Assembly: GCF_016031615.1 (NCBI RefSeq)
Contig: NZ_JACYXC010000001.1
Location: 3,720,001 to 3,784,000, forward strand
DNA: 64,000 nt
Origin: Streptomyces pactum
Lineage (GTDB): Bacteria; Actinomycetota; Actinomycetes; Streptomycetales; Streptomycetaceae
Direction: 5' to 3'
Shown here: positions 26,990 to 35,810 of the stretch, one piece after another
Layout of the letters: every line of letters starts with the position of its first letter
How positions within the stretch are numbered: position 1 is the stretch's first letter
Notes under the pieces: generated by a model
Seen by the model: the letters and a program-made list of their open reading frames with translations, nothing else
What the model was told of the DNA's origin: nothing
Databases searched by the model: none
Program-made: the position numbers and the translations under genes

Positions 26990-27361
26990 ATGACGGGCAG
27001 CGATGAACACACGGAGCAGGCGTGCAAGAGGGTCGATGACGGCATGGCGCGCGTCTTCGGGCTGTTCGGCAAGCGCTGGACCGGGCTGGTCGTCGCCGCC
27101 CTCATGGAGCACGGGGCGTACTTCGCCGACCTGCGGCGGGCCATCCCCGGGATCAGCGAGCGGATGCTCTCCGACCGGCTGGCCGAGCTGGCGGCGACCG
27201 GTCTGGTGGTCCGGAAGGTGGACGAGGGTCCGCCGCTGCGGGTCAGCTACCGGCTGACCGAGGCGGGGCGGGCGCTGGAACCGGCGCTGAAGGAGCTCAC
27301 CCGGTGGGCCGAGACCTATCTGCCGGACGGCGGTGGGTGCCCGGAGCAGTTCCGGGGCTGA
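26990..27361 (+). CDS. HxlR family winged-helix transcriptional regulator
   Basis: 123 residues. An N-terminal cysteine (QACKRVDDGMARVFGLFGKRW, Cys12) is followed by a winged-helix domain with ISERMLSDRLAELAATGLV. HxlR proteins sense quinones, aldehydes or oxidants, often through that cysteine, and repress a divergent detoxification gene. Here the neighbour is azoR, so a YodB/AzoR-like sensor-reductase pair is the natural reading. ATG 26990 has a GAGGGG site very close to it. DNA binding is inferred, not shown. Confidence 0.9.
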   Translation: MTGSDEHTEQACKRVDDGMARVFGLFGKRWTGLVVAALMEHGAYFADLRRAIPGISERMLSDRLAELAATGLVVRKVDEGPPLRVSYRLTEAGRALEPALKELTRWAETYLPDGGGCPEQFRG

Positions 27362-28002
27362 GTCCCCCCGGGGCCGGGTCCCGGGACGCTCCCGAGGTGA
27401 TTTCGGGGCCGAGCTGCTGCGCCCGGGGGTTCGGGCGGTTCCGGTGTCCGAGCTACGGGGGCTGCGGTGGCGGGGGTCGTGCTCCGGGCCGTAGGGGGCC
27501 TCGGGGCTCAGGGGCCCCTGAGCCCGCGTTCCGGGGGTGCGCAGGGGGGTCGCGCCGGCCGGGGTCCGTGGCTGGGCTCGCGGCGCGCGGGTGCGGGTGG
27601 GGCGCGAGGATCGCGGTCCGGTCGTGGCCGGCGAGCCGCGCTCGTCGGGTTGCGGTCGCCGGTTGGGGGTGCCGTGACGGTGTGCCGGGGCGGCGTGCGG
27701 GGACGGCGTGCGGGGACGGCCGGGGCGTGCGATGCCGAAGTGGCGATGCCGGGGAGCGCTGCCGATGTGCGCTCCGGTGTGTGCTGCCGACGGGAGCTAT
27801 CGGGGCGAACAGGAGCATCACGGTCCCCGAGGCGTGGGTTATCCACAGGCTGTGCGCAGTCCCTGTGGGTTACGCGGGTGGTTGTCCACAGGCACTGACA
27901 GCCCGCCGATGCGCTGGGTAACGTCGTACCGGTGTTCGGAGCCGGCGCCGCCGATGGGGCGGGGGGAAGGGCTCCGGAGTCAGGGAACGGGGGGACCTCA
28001 CG
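27362..28002. other. Spacer between hxlR and the DUF2252 gene, with DnaA boxes
   Basis: 641 bases. Purine-rich G+C DNA with only shadow frames up to about 27830, then a short relatively A+T-rich promoter-like stretch containing TTATCCACA (27839-27847), the degenerate TGTGGGTTA (27864-27872) and TTGTCCACA (27882-27890). The next start codon follows about 110 bases later. Confidence 0.5.
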
Positions 28003-29589
28003 ATGACCCATACGGAGACGGCCGGACCGGCCACCACGGCCGCGGCCGCCACCTCGGCCGGGACGGCTGCGGCGCCGGTCGGTGCGGCCCCGCCGGACGC
28101 TACGGCCACCACGGCCGGGGCGGGGGCGGAGCCCGGAAGCAGACCGGTGGCCGAGGGAGGGGCGGCGCGCCGGCGCTCCGGAACGGGCACGGTCGCCGGG
28201 CGGGGCACGCGCATCCCCCGGGTCCCCGGGTTCGCGCCGCAACGGGACGGAGGCGCCCCCAAACAGGAGGGCAAGGCGCTGCGCCGACGGGTGCCACGCT
28301 CCCGCCACGCCGAACTGGTGGTGCATCCCGGCCGGCCGGACGCGGTGGCGGCGGTTGTCGCCTCGAACGCCGGGCGGCTGCCGGAGCTGACCCCGATACG
28401 CGTCGGCCGCATGGCCGCCTCTCCCTTCGCCTTCCTCCGCGGGTCGGCGGGGCTGATGGCGCACGACCTGTCGGCATCGCCGGTGACCGGGGTCGGCGCC
28501 CAGATCTGCGGCGACGCGCACGCCGCCAACTTCGGCCTGTACGGCGACGCGCGCGGCGAGCTGGTCATCGACCTCAACGACTTCGACGAGACCCTGCACG
28601 GGCCGTGGGAGTGGGACGTCAAGCGGCTGGCGGCCTCGCTGGTCCTGGCCGGCCGCGAGGTGGGTGCCGACGAGGACACCTGCCGGGCGGCGGCCCACGA
28701 CGCGGTGGGTGCCTACCGCCGCACCCTGCGGCTGCTCGCCGGCCTGCCGGCGGCCGACGCCTGGCACGCGATAGCGGACGAGGCGCTGGTCTCGCACACC
28801 GACGCCCGCGACCTGGTCGGCACCCTGGAACGCGTCTCCGAGAAGGCGCGTCGGAACACCAGCGCCCGGTTCGCGGCCCGGGCGACCGAACCGACGGCGG
28901 ACGGCGGCAGACGGTTCCTGGACGCTCCACCGGTGCTGCGCCGGGTGCCCGACGAGGAGGCCGCGGCCGTCGCGGCGTCCCTGGGCGACTACCTCGCCAC
29001 CCTGCCCACCGACCGGCTGCCGCTGTTGTCCCGGTACGCCATCCAGGACGTCGCCTTCCGGATCGTGGGCACGGGAAGCGTGGGGACCCGCTCCTATGTG
29101 GTGCTGCTCCTCGATCACCGGGGCGAGCCCCTGGTGCTCCAGGTCAAGGAGGCGCGCCCCTCGGTCCTGCTCCCCCATGTCGAGGCTGCCGGGTACCGGG
29201 TGCCGCCGGCCGGGCACGAGGGACGCCGCGTCGTCGAGGGCCAGAAGCGGATGCAGGTGGTGAGCGACTTCCTGCTCGGCTGGACGACGGTGGACGGGCG
29301 GCCGTACCAGGTCCGGCAGTTCCGCAACCGGAAGGGCAGCGTGGACCCCGCCGCCCTGGCCGCCGACCAGATCGACGACTACGGCCGGATGACCGGGGCC
29401 CTGCTGGCGCGGGCGCACGCGCACAGCGCCGACCCCCGGCTGCTGGCGGGGTACTGCGGGAAGAACGAGGAGCTGGACGTGGCGATCGCCGCGTTCGCGG
29501 TGGCCTACGCCGACCGGACCGAGGCCGACCACGCCGACCTCCTCACGGCGGTCCGGGCCGGCCGGATACCCGCCGAGCTCGGCGTCTGA
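28003..29589 (+). CDS. DUF2252 family protein
   Basis: 528 residues. The first ~100 residues are Ala/Thr/Gly-rich and disordered. The DUF2252 domain (about 105-520) follows, with RMAASPFAFLRGSAGLMAHDL, CGDAHAANFGLYG and DLNDFDETLHGPWEWDVKRL. The HANFG and DFDE patterns resemble the catalytic regions of protein-kinase-like/aminoglycoside-phosphotransferase folds, so it may be a kinase-like enzyme; this is family inference. The substrate is unknown. ATG 28003 follows GGGGGA. It stands alone between two long spacers. Confidence 0.88.
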   Translation: MTHTETAGPATTAAAATSAGTAAAPVGAAPPDATATTAGAGAEPGSRPVAEGGAARRRSGTGTVAGRGTRIPRVPGFAPQRDGGAPKQEGKALRRRVPRSRHAELVVHPGRPDAVAAVVASNAGRLPELTPIRVGRMAASPFAFLRGSAGLMAHDLSASPVTGVGAQICGDAHAANFGLYGDARGELVIDLNDFDETLHGPWEWDVKRLAASLVLAGREVGADEDTCRAAAHDAVGAYRRTLRLLAGLPAADAWHAIADEALVSHTDARDLVGTLERVSEKARRNTSARFAARATEPTADGGRRFLDAPPVLRRVPDEEAAAVAASLGDYLATLPTDRLPLLSRYAIQDVAFRIVGTGSVGTRSYVVLLLDHRGEPLVLQVKEARPSVLLPHVEAAGYRVPPAGHEGRRVVEGQKRMQVVSDFLLGWTTVDGRPYQVRQFRNRKGSVDPAALAADQIDDYGRMTGALLARAHAHSADPRLLAGYCGKNEELDVAIAAFAVAYADRTEADHADLLTAVRAGRIPAELGV

Positions 29590-30229
29590 ACCGCCGCCCA
29601 CCACCCCCGCTGCCCGGGCGTCCTGTGGCCGGACGACAACGTCCGGCCGGGCGTGGCGCACCCGCGGGAGCGAGGGACCACGGACCGGAAGCGAATACCG
29701 GACGGGGCGGCGCGGTCCCGACCGGGCCGGACCGCCGGTCAGAGAGGACTCCGCCCCGCGGTGCGGGCGCACGGTTGCGAAGGCGGCGCTCAGGAGGCAG
29801 GGCCCGCCCGGAGGGGGACGTGCGGAGGCGCCGGCGGGGCGGACCGGGGCGGAGCTTCCTACGCAGGTGAGGGCGGGGAGCACCCGAGTCGGCAGCGCAT
29901 CCGAGTCTGCGGCGGACGGAGGCGAGGACGGGGCGGGACGCGTAGTACGGGCCGGAGCCGAGGCAACCGGACCAAGGACCGAGGGTCCGAAGAGAGCCTG
30001 GCGGCGGCCCGGGGTGGAGGCGGCCGGAGCCGGACGGGGCCGAGGTAAGCGGACCGGGCCGTGGGCGGGCCCGCGGTGAGGTGGGCCGGGGCCGGTGGGT
30101 GCGACCTGGCGTGAAGGCGGGCCGGAGGTGAGGACGGCCGGGGCGGACGGGGCCGCGAACGTGCCCGAGGCGCCCTCTGCGTTCTTCCGGTGATGCCAGG
30201 GCGGGTGACCCGAGACGTAGGCTGGGCGG
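29590..30229. other. Spacer upstream of the J-domain gene
   Basis: 640 bases. After a hairpin at 29627-29648 the DNA is purine-rich and G+C-rich with no credible frame. I see no repeat array. The promoter of the next gene should lie close to 30180-30229, where CGAGACGTAGGCTGG resembles a Streptomyces -10 (TAGGCT). Confidence 0.45.
29627..29648 (+). terminator. Possible terminator after the DUF2252 gene
   Basis: Perfect 8-bp stem GGCCGGAC / GTCCGGCC with loop GACAAC, 38 bases after the stop. No T tract. Confidence 0.45.
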
Positions 30230-31069
30230 GTGACGAACCCGGAAGTGGATCAGCCAGGGCCGGATGTGGCGACGGAGCCGGTGTCGGACGCCGAGGCGGC
30301 GGCCACCCAGCGGCTGGAGCGCGCCGTGCGGGCGGCCGAGCAGGCGCTGATCGAGTTCGAGATCGCGGTGGAGACCTTCCGCATCGAGGTGGAGAACTTC
30401 TCCCGGCTGCACCACCAGCGGCTGGGGCCGATGTACTCGCGTCTCGATGAACTCGACGCACGGATCGCCGAGGCCGTCGCGGCCCGCACCGGTGACCCCG
30501 AGGACGTGCGCCGGGCCCAGGAGGCACGGGCTCTCGTGCTGCCCATGCCTCAGGTCGAGGAGCTCTTCTTCGGCTGGCTGGACTCCGAGGGAATGCCTCC
30601 GGAGGCGGCGGCGATGCTCACCGAGCAGCCGGTCCAGCCTCCGCCGCGGGTCCGTCCCAGCGAGGAGGCGCGGCGGCTCTACCGGGACCTGGCCCGCAGG
30701 GCGCACCCCGACCTGGCGGAGGACGACGCCGAACGGCAACGGCGCGGAGAGTTCATCGTCCAGGTGAACGCCGCCTACGCCGCGGGCGACGAGGCGCGGC
30801 TGCGGGAACTGGCGGAGGAGTGGGATGCCGGACCCACGCCGCCGGAGCGGCGGCCCAGCCGGAGCGAGGAGCTCTACGCCCGGTTGGAGTGGCTGGCGGC
30901 GCGGAAGGAGATGCTCGCGGCGGTCGCGGCGGAGCTGGAGTCCAGCGCCATAGGCTCGATGATCAAAATGGCGCCGGAGGACCCGGACAGGCTGCTGGAA
31001 GAGATCGCCGAACAGTTGCTGGCCCAGGTTGCCGAGAAGGAAGCCCGGCTGGCGGAGCTGGTGAAGTAG
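30230..31069 (+). CDS. J-domain-like coiled-coil protein
   Basis: 279 residues. Long coiled-coil helices at about 20-85 and 212-278 flank a compact segment (about 143-200) that resembles a J domain: EEARRLYRDLARRAHPDLA, with the HPD tripeptide at 159-161, then NAAYAAGDEARLREL. J domains stimulate Hsp70 ATPase activity. There is no Gly/Phe or zinc-finger region, so it is not a classical DnaJ. The start is GTG 30230. The rhodanese gene follows 63 bases later on the same strand and may be co-transcribed. Partner unknown. Confidence 0.8.
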   Translation: MTNPEVDQPGPDVATEPVSDAEAAATQRLERAVRAAEQALIEFEIAVETFRIEVENFSRLHHQRLGPMYSRLDELDARIAEAVAARTGDPEDVRRAQEARALVLPMPQVEELFFGWLDSEGMPPEAAAMLTEQPVQPPPRVRPSEEARRLYRDLARRAHPDLAEDDAERQRRGEFIVQVNAAYAAGDEARLRELAEEWDAGPTPPERRPSRSEELYARLEWLAARKEMLAAVAAELESSAIGSMIKMAPEDPDRLLEEIAEQLLAQVAEKEARLAELVK

Positions 31070-31132
31070 CCTCGCTGGAGGCCCTGTGGAGACCGAGCCC
31101 AGCGGCCGATTCGCCGGAGAGAGGTTTCCCTG

Positions 31133-31483
31133 ATGCAGTTTGGCCCGCTTCCCGAGGTGGACGCCGCGGCGGTGCCGTCCGACGGCTTCCTGCTGGACGT
31201 CCGTGAGGACGACGAGTGGGCGGCCGGGCACGCCGAGGGCGCCCTGCACATCCCGATGGGGCAGATCGTGGCGCGCTTCGGTGAGCTGACCGAGGCGGTC
31301 GGTGACGGCCGCCGCGTCCACGTGGTGTGCCGGGTCGGTGGCCGGTCCGCGCAGGTGACTCAGTACCTGATCGCCCAGGGCATGGACGCCGTGAACGTGG
31401 ACGGTGGCATGCTGGCCTGGGCCGCTTCCGGGCGCCCGCTGGTCAGCGGCCAGGGCGAGGACGAGGCCCCCTTCGTCCTCTGA
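31133..31483 (+). CDS. Single-domain rhodanese-like protein
   Basis: 116 residues forming one rhodanese domain: FLLDVREDDEWAAGHAEGALHIPMGQI at the N-terminal side and the active-site loop VCRVGGRSAQV with the catalytic cysteine. It should carry a persulfide sulfur, or act as a sulfurtransferase in the cytoplasm. ATG 31133 has GAGAGAGG upstream. A GC hairpin follows the stop (31514-31538). Downstream genes are convergent. Confidence 0.92.
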   Translation: MQFGPLPEVDAAAVPSDGFLLDVREDDEWAAGHAEGALHIPMGQIVARFGELTEAVGDGRRVHVVCRVGGRSAQVTQYLIAQGMDAVNVDGGMLAWAASGRPLVSGQGEDEAPFVL

Positions 31484-32131
31484 ACGCCTGACGCTCCCCG
31501 TACGCACACGGGTCCGCCCCGGCCAACCCCCGGGGCGGTGCCCGCCGCCTCTGTCATCCCGGCCCCGGCCGAAGCCTCACCCAGGGGCCGGCAGCTCCGG
31601 CTTCGGCCGTAGCCCGGCCGTATCCCTGCCCGCGGGCTCAGGGTGTGGTCGGCGAACCCGGCAACCGCCCCCGTCCTCCCCCTCGGTCCCCCGTTCCGCA
31701 CCGGGTTCCCGTGCCGGACAGGGGACCCGAGCGGCGTACAGGGCGGGCCCGCCCCGCCGCTTCCCCTTGGAGCGATGCGGACGGCGCTACTCCATCCACC
31801 AGGCCTCGAACGACGCGTTTCCCCACCGGCTTCCGAAGCCTCGCGCAGCTGTCACTGCCCTGCGGCTCCCGGGAATCCGGCCCCCGAACTCCCAGCTCGG
31901 GCCCCCAACCGCTGGACCCGGAGTCCGACCGCGTCCACGCCTCCGGCCGGAGCCTCACCGAAGCCGTACGGGGGTGCCGCGGCCGGCTCGGCGGGGTCCG
32001 GCCGCCCCGGCGGGGAGTCGACGCCCCAGCGGGGACGACGTCCCGGGGCGGCTCCGGGTGCCCCGGCCGGACGTCCTGTAGGGGACCGGCTGGGCCCGAT
32101 GGGTCCGGTGGGGTCCGGTGGGCCCGGTGGG
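31484..32131. other. Convergent spacer between rhodanese and paaE
   Basis: 648 bases between genes that face each other. It contains the hairpin at 31514-31538. The rest has mixed composition with irregular TCCGG and CCGAAGCC motifs. Several open frames cross it but none has a start signal or recognisable product. Confidence 0.45.
31514..31538 (+). terminator. Hairpin after the rhodanese gene
   Basis: Perfect 9-bp stem CCGCCCCGG / CCGGGGCGG with a 7-base loop, 31 bases after the stop. Confidence 0.55.
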
Positions 32132-33226
32132 TCAGCGGTCGAAGTCCAGCTCGACCTCCTCGCCGACCGGGTGGGACTGGCAGGCCAGCACGTAGCCGGC
32201 GTCCACCTCCTCCGGCTCCAGCGCGAAGTTGCGGTCCATCCGTATCTCGCCGGACACCAGGAAGGCGCGGCAGGTGCCGCACACCCCGCCCTTGCAGGCG
32301 TACGGGGCGTCGGCGCGGTTGCGCAGGACCGTCTCCAGCAGCGATTCGCCGTCCTTCACCGGCCAGCTGCCCGACCTGCCGTCGAGGGTCGCGGTCACGG
32401 TGCTGTGTGCGGGTGCGGGGGCCCGGTCGACCGTGGGGGCGGCTCCGTCGTCCACGTGGAAGATCTCCTGGTGGACCCGGTCCCTGGCGACACCGAGGGC
32501 GCGCAGTGCCCGCTCCGAGCTCTGTACCAGGCCGTAGGGTCCGCACAGGAACCAGCCGTCCACCGAGGGCACCGGCAGCAGGCTCGGCAGCAGCGTGGTG
32601 AGGCGTTCCTCGTCCAGCCGCCCGGAGACCAGGCCGGCCTGCTGCTCCTCCCGGGACAGGACACTCACCAGCTGGAACCGGTCCGGCCAGCGGTCCTTCA
32701 GATCGGCGACCTCTTCGAGGAACATCGTGGAGGCGGTGGTCCGGTCGCTGCGTATCAGGCAGAACCGGGCCTCCGGGCACCGGTCGAGCAGTGTCGCCGC
32801 GATCGACAGCACCGGGGTGATACCGCTGCCACCCACGATCGCCGCGTAGGTCCCCGGGCGGGGTTCCAGGACGAACCGTCCGGCCGGGGGCAGCACCTCC
32901 ACGGTGTCGCCGGCCGCCAGCTCCTTGAGCGCGTAGGTGGAGAACTCGCCGCCCTCCACCTGCCGCACACCGACCTGGAGGTGCTCCGGCTCCTCCGCCG
33001 GGCCCGGTGCCGGGGTGCAGATCGAGTAGGTGCGCCGGATCTCGGTGCCGCCGGCCAGGCGCCGCCGCAGGGTGAGGTGCTGGCCAGGGGTGTGGCGGTA
33101 CAGCTCGCGCAGCTCGGCCGGCACCGTGAGGGTCACGGCGACCGAGTCGTCGGTGAGCCGATCGACCGCGGCCACCTTCAGCGGGTGGAAGGTGTGGTGG
33201 GCCGCGGCGGAGGAGGGGCGGGCCAT
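32132..33226 (-). CDS. paaE: Phenylacetyl-CoA epoxidase reductase subunit PaaE
   Basis: 364 residues. A ferredoxin-NADP reductase-type flavin and NAD(P)H module (about 1-245, with RRTYSICTPAP and GGSGITPVLSIA) is fused to a plant-type 2Fe-2S ferredoxin (cluster cysteines C311, C316, C319, C349). It passes electrons from NADPH to the diiron centre of PaaA. The start ATG 33226 shares a base with the paaD stop (TGATG), with AAGGAG upstream. It is the last gene of paaABCDE. Confidence 0.95.
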   Translation of the reverse strand: MARPSSAAAHHTFHPLKVAAVDRLTDDSVAVTLTVPAELRELYRHTPGQHLTLRRRLAGGTEIRRTYSICTPAPGPAEEPEHLQVGVRQVEGGEFSTYALKELAAGDTVEVLPPAGRFVLEPRPGTYAAIVGGSGITPVLSIAATLLDRCPEARFCLIRSDRTTASTMFLEEVADLKDRWPDRFQLVSVLSREEQQAGLVSGRLDEERLTTLLPSLLPVPSVDGWFLCGPYGLVQSSERALRALGVARDRVHQEIFHVDDGAAPTVDRAPAPAHSTVTATLDGRSGSWPVKDGESLLETVLRNRADAPYACKGGVCGTCRAFLVSGEIRMDRNFALEPEEVDAGYVLACQSHPVGEEVELDFDR

Positions 33227-33711
33227 CACAACTCCTTGAAGTGGTCGAACGGTTCGCGGCAGCTCTCGCACCGGCGCAGGGCCTTGCAGGCGGTGGAGGA
33301 GAAGCGGCTGAGCAGTGTGGTGTCGGTCGATCCGCAGTGCGGGCACCGGATGGCGAGGGTCACCGGGACCGGGCCGGCGGCGCGCGGCGGGGCTATGCCG
33401 GACTCGGCGAGCTTCCTGCGCCCCTCGGCCGTGATCTCGTCGGTGGTCCAGGGCGGGGAGAGCACGGTGCGGACCTCGACCTGGGCGATGCCGTGGTCAT
33501 GCAGCACCCGCTCGATGTCGGCGGCCATGGTCTCGACCGCCGGGCAGCCGGTGTAGGTGGGGGTCAGCCGCACCTCCACCCGGCCGGGTGCCAGGAGCTG
33601 CACCCCGCGCAGGACGCCCAGCTCGGCAAGGGTGATCATGGGCAGCTCGGGGTCGGGAACGCCTCCGGCCAGCTCGGCCAGCTCGGCTTCCAGGGGGCTG
33701 AGCGTCACCAT
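33226..33711 (-). CDS. paaD: Phenylacetate pathway protein PaaD (DUF59/MIP18 type)
   Basis: 161 residues. The DUF59 domain (about 8-100) has the conserved cysteine motif TPTYTGCPA (Cys56). A C-terminal zinc ribbon follows (C123, C126, C148, C151). PaaD is required for maturation of the epoxidase, probably for iron-sulfur assembly on PaaE. ATG 33711 overlaps the end of paaC, and its stop overlaps the paaE start. The chain of overlaps points to tight co-translation. Confidence 0.95.
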   Translation of the reverse strand: MVTLSPLEAELAELAGGVPDPELPMITLAELGVLRGVQLLAPGRVEVRLTPTYTGCPAVETMAADIERVLHDHGIAQVEVRTVLSPPWTTDEITAEGRRKLAESGIAPPRAAGPVPVTLAIRCPHCGSTDTTLLSRFSSTACKALRRCESCREPFDHFKEL

Positions 33712-34406
33712 GTCGCCCCCGGGTGGCTGCGGTGCAGATGCTGCATCTCGGCCAGCATCCGGCCGAACGGCTCGGTGTGGATGCCCTGCCGCCCACCACC
33801 GGCCGTCCAGGCGTCCTGCCGGGGACCGTCCGGCACGGTCAGCGTGGCCCGCTCCAGCACGGAGGTGATGCTCGTCAGCCACCCGCGCTGCAGTTCGGCC
33901 CAGTCCACCGGGCACCCCTCGACCGGCTCGAACAGCTCGCCGGTGAAGCGCCACAGGGAGTCGATCCCGTGCTGCATCCGCCGGTGGCTCTCCTCCGTGC
34001 CGTCGCCGAGCCGCAGTGTCCAGTGCTCGGCGTGGTCGCGGTGGTAGGTGACCTCCTTGACCGCCTTGGCCGCGAGCGGGGCGAACTCGCTGTCGCCCGC
34101 CGCGAGCTGCCGGAACAGCAGCTCCTGGAAGGTCGAGAAGTAGAGCTGGCGGGCGATGGTGCAGGCGAAGTCGCCGTTGGGCTGCTCCACCAGCTGCACA
34201 TTGCGGAAGGCACGCTCCTCGCGGAGGAAGGCGAGCTCGTCCTCGTCACCGGCGAGGGAGAGCAGGACCCGGGCCTGACCGAGGAGGTCCAGCGCGATGT
34301 TCGCCAGCGCGACCTCCTCCTCCAGCACCGGGGCGTGCCCGGCCCACTCCCCCAGCCGCTGGGAGAGCACCAGCGCGTCGTCGCCCAGGGCGATGGCGGC
34401 GGTCAC
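33705..34406 (-). CDS. paaC: Phenylacetyl-CoA epoxidase structural subunit PaaC
   Basis: 233 residues of ferritin-like helices (LSQRLGEWAGHAPVLEEEVALANIALDLLGQARVL). PaaC lacks a catalytic diiron site of its own and forms the structural heterodimer with PaaA. GTG 34406 overlaps the paaB stop (GTGA), and the far end overlaps paaD by seven bases. Length is normal, slightly short against E. coli PaaC. Confidence 0.95.
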   Translation of the reverse strand: MTAAIALGDDALVLSQRLGEWAGHAPVLEEEVALANIALDLLGQARVLLSLAGDEDELAFLREERAFRNVQLVEQPNGDFACTIARQLYFSTFQELLFRQLAAGDSEFAPLAAKAVKEVTYHRDHAEHWTLRLGDGTEESHRRMQHGIDSLWRFTGELFEPVEGCPVDWAELQRGWLTSITSVLERATLTVPDGPRQDAWTAGGGRQGIHTEPFGRMLAEMQHLHRSHPGATW

Positions 34407-34702
34407 AGGTGTCGCACCCCTTCCGGGATCTCGTAAAACGTGGGGTGCCGGTAGGGCTTGTCGGCCGACGGCTCGAAGAACGGGTCCTTCTCGTCCGGGG
34501 ACGAGGCGGTGATCGCGGTGGAGGGCACCACCCAGATGGAGACGCCCTCCGAGCGGCGGGTGTAGAGGTCCCGCGCGTTCCGCAGGGCCATCTCGGCGTC
34601 CGGCGCGTGGAGGCTGCCGGCGTGGGTGTGGCTGAGCCCGCGACGGCTGCGGACGAACACCTCCCACAGCGGCCAGTCCTTGCCGCTCGTCTCCGTGGTC
34701 AT
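34403..34702 (-). CDS. paaB: Phenylacetyl-CoA epoxidase subunit PaaB
   Basis: 99 residues matching the PaaB family: WPLWEVFVRSRRGLSHTHAGSLHA at the N-terminus and a conserved C-terminal FYEIPEGVRHL. PaaB bridges PaaAC units and is needed for activity. ATG 34702 overlaps the paaA stop (ATGA). Full family length. Confidence 0.96.
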   Translation of the reverse strand: MTTETSGKDWPLWEVFVRSRRGLSHTHAGSLHAPDAEMALRNARDLYTRRSEGVSIWVVPSTAITASSPDEKDPFFEPSADKPYRHPTFYEIPEGVRHL

Positions 34703-35649
34703 GACCGTGCCTCTCCGTGCTTCGCGGCGTAGACCGCGGCGGCTTCGCGCACCCAGGCGCCTTCCTCGTGGGCCCGGCGCCGCTGCGAGAGCCGCTGGGC
34801 GTTGCACGGGCCGTTGCCCCGCAGCACCTCGCGGAACTCGTCCCAGTCGATGGGCCCGAAGTCGTAGTGGCCACGCGCCGGGTTCCACCGCAGATCGGGG
34901 TCGGGGAGGGTCAGCCCCAGGCTCTCGGCCTGCGGGACGCAGATGTCCACGAAGCGCTGCCGCAGCTCGTCGTTGGAATGGCGCTTGATCTTCCAGGCCA
35001 TCGACTGCGCCGAGTGCGCCGACTCGTCGTCCGGCGGGCCGAACATCATCAGGGACGGCCACCACCAGCGGTCCACCGCGTCCTGCGCCATGGCGTGCTG
35101 CGCCTCGGTGCCCTGGCTCAGCGCCATCAGCAGCTCGTAGCCCTGGCGCTGGTGGAAGGACTCCTCCTTGCAGATCCGGATCATGGCGCGTGCGTACGGC
35201 CCGTAGGAGCAGCGGCACAGCGGCACCTGGTTGGTGATCGCCGCACCGTCCACCAGCCAGCCGATGGCGCCCACGTCCGCCCAGGTCAGCGTCGGGTAGT
35301 TGAAGATCGAGGAGTACTTCTGGCGCCCCGAGTGCAGCTTGTCGAGCAGTTCCTCCCGGCCCACGCCGAGGGTCTCCGCCGCGCTGTAGAGGTAGAGCCC
35401 GTGGCCCGCCTCGTCCTGGACCTTGGCCATCAGGATCGCCTTGCGCCGCAGGGAGGGCGCGCGGGTGATCCAGTTGGCCTCGGGCTGCATCCCGATGATC
35501 TCGGAGTGCGCGTGCTGCGCTATCTGCCGCACCAGGGACGCGCGGTACGCGTCGGGCATCCAGTCCCGCGGCTCGATGCGCTCGTCCGCGGCCAGGGCGG
35601 CTTCGAACACCGCCTCGTACACCGCCGGGTCCGCCGCCGTGGTGGTCAT
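34699..35649 (-). CDS. paaA: Phenylacetyl-CoA epoxidase catalytic subunit PaaA
   Basis: 316 residues, ferritin-like diiron oxygenase. Iron ligands are visible: E50, the E80-x-x-H83 pair in QDEAGHG, and E162-x-x-H165 in KEESFHQRQ. With O2 and PaaE electrons it converts phenylacetyl-CoA to the 1,2-epoxide. It is the first gene of a five-gene overlapping operon. A perfect TetR-type palindrome (35691-35708) lies 42 bases upstream of the ATG, so repression lifted by an acyl-CoA inducer is likely. Confidence 0.96.
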   Translation of the reverse strand: MTTTAADPAVYEAVFEAALAADERIEPRDWMPDAYRASLVRQIAQHAHSEIIGMQPEANWITRAPSLRRKAILMAKVQDEAGHGLYLYSAAETLGVGREELLDKLHSGRQKYSSIFNYPTLTWADVGAIGWLVDGAAITNQVPLCRCSYGPYARAMIRICKEESFHQRQGYELLMALSQGTEAQHAMAQDAVDRWWWPSLMMFGPPDDESAHSAQSMAWKIKRHSNDELRQRFVDICVPQAESLGLTLPDPDLRWNPARGHYDFGPIDWDEFREVLRGNGPCNAQRLSQRRRAHEEGAWVREAAAVYAAKHGEARS

Positions 35650-35690
35650 GCCAGCCCCCTCGCCCTCGCTGCCGGCGACCGGCCGTCCCT

Positions 35691-35708
35691 ACCGACCGAT
35701 CGTTCGGT
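35691..35708. promoter_or_regulatory. TetR (PaaR-like) operator upstream of paaA
   Basis: ACCGACCGATCGTTCGGT, an 18-bp palindrome of form ACCGA-N-CGATCG-N-TCGGT. It is 42 bases before the paaA start. The same pattern recurs at 41999-42016 next to the regulator's own operon. Confidence 0.75.
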
Positions 35709-35810
35709 TCAATGGTGGGCCGAGGGGTCGTAGGGTGTCAACCCTGTGGATAACCGGGAGGGGCCTGTGCCGGGCGGGCCCGCGTCGGTACCGTTCCGAC
35801 GGGAGTCGGG

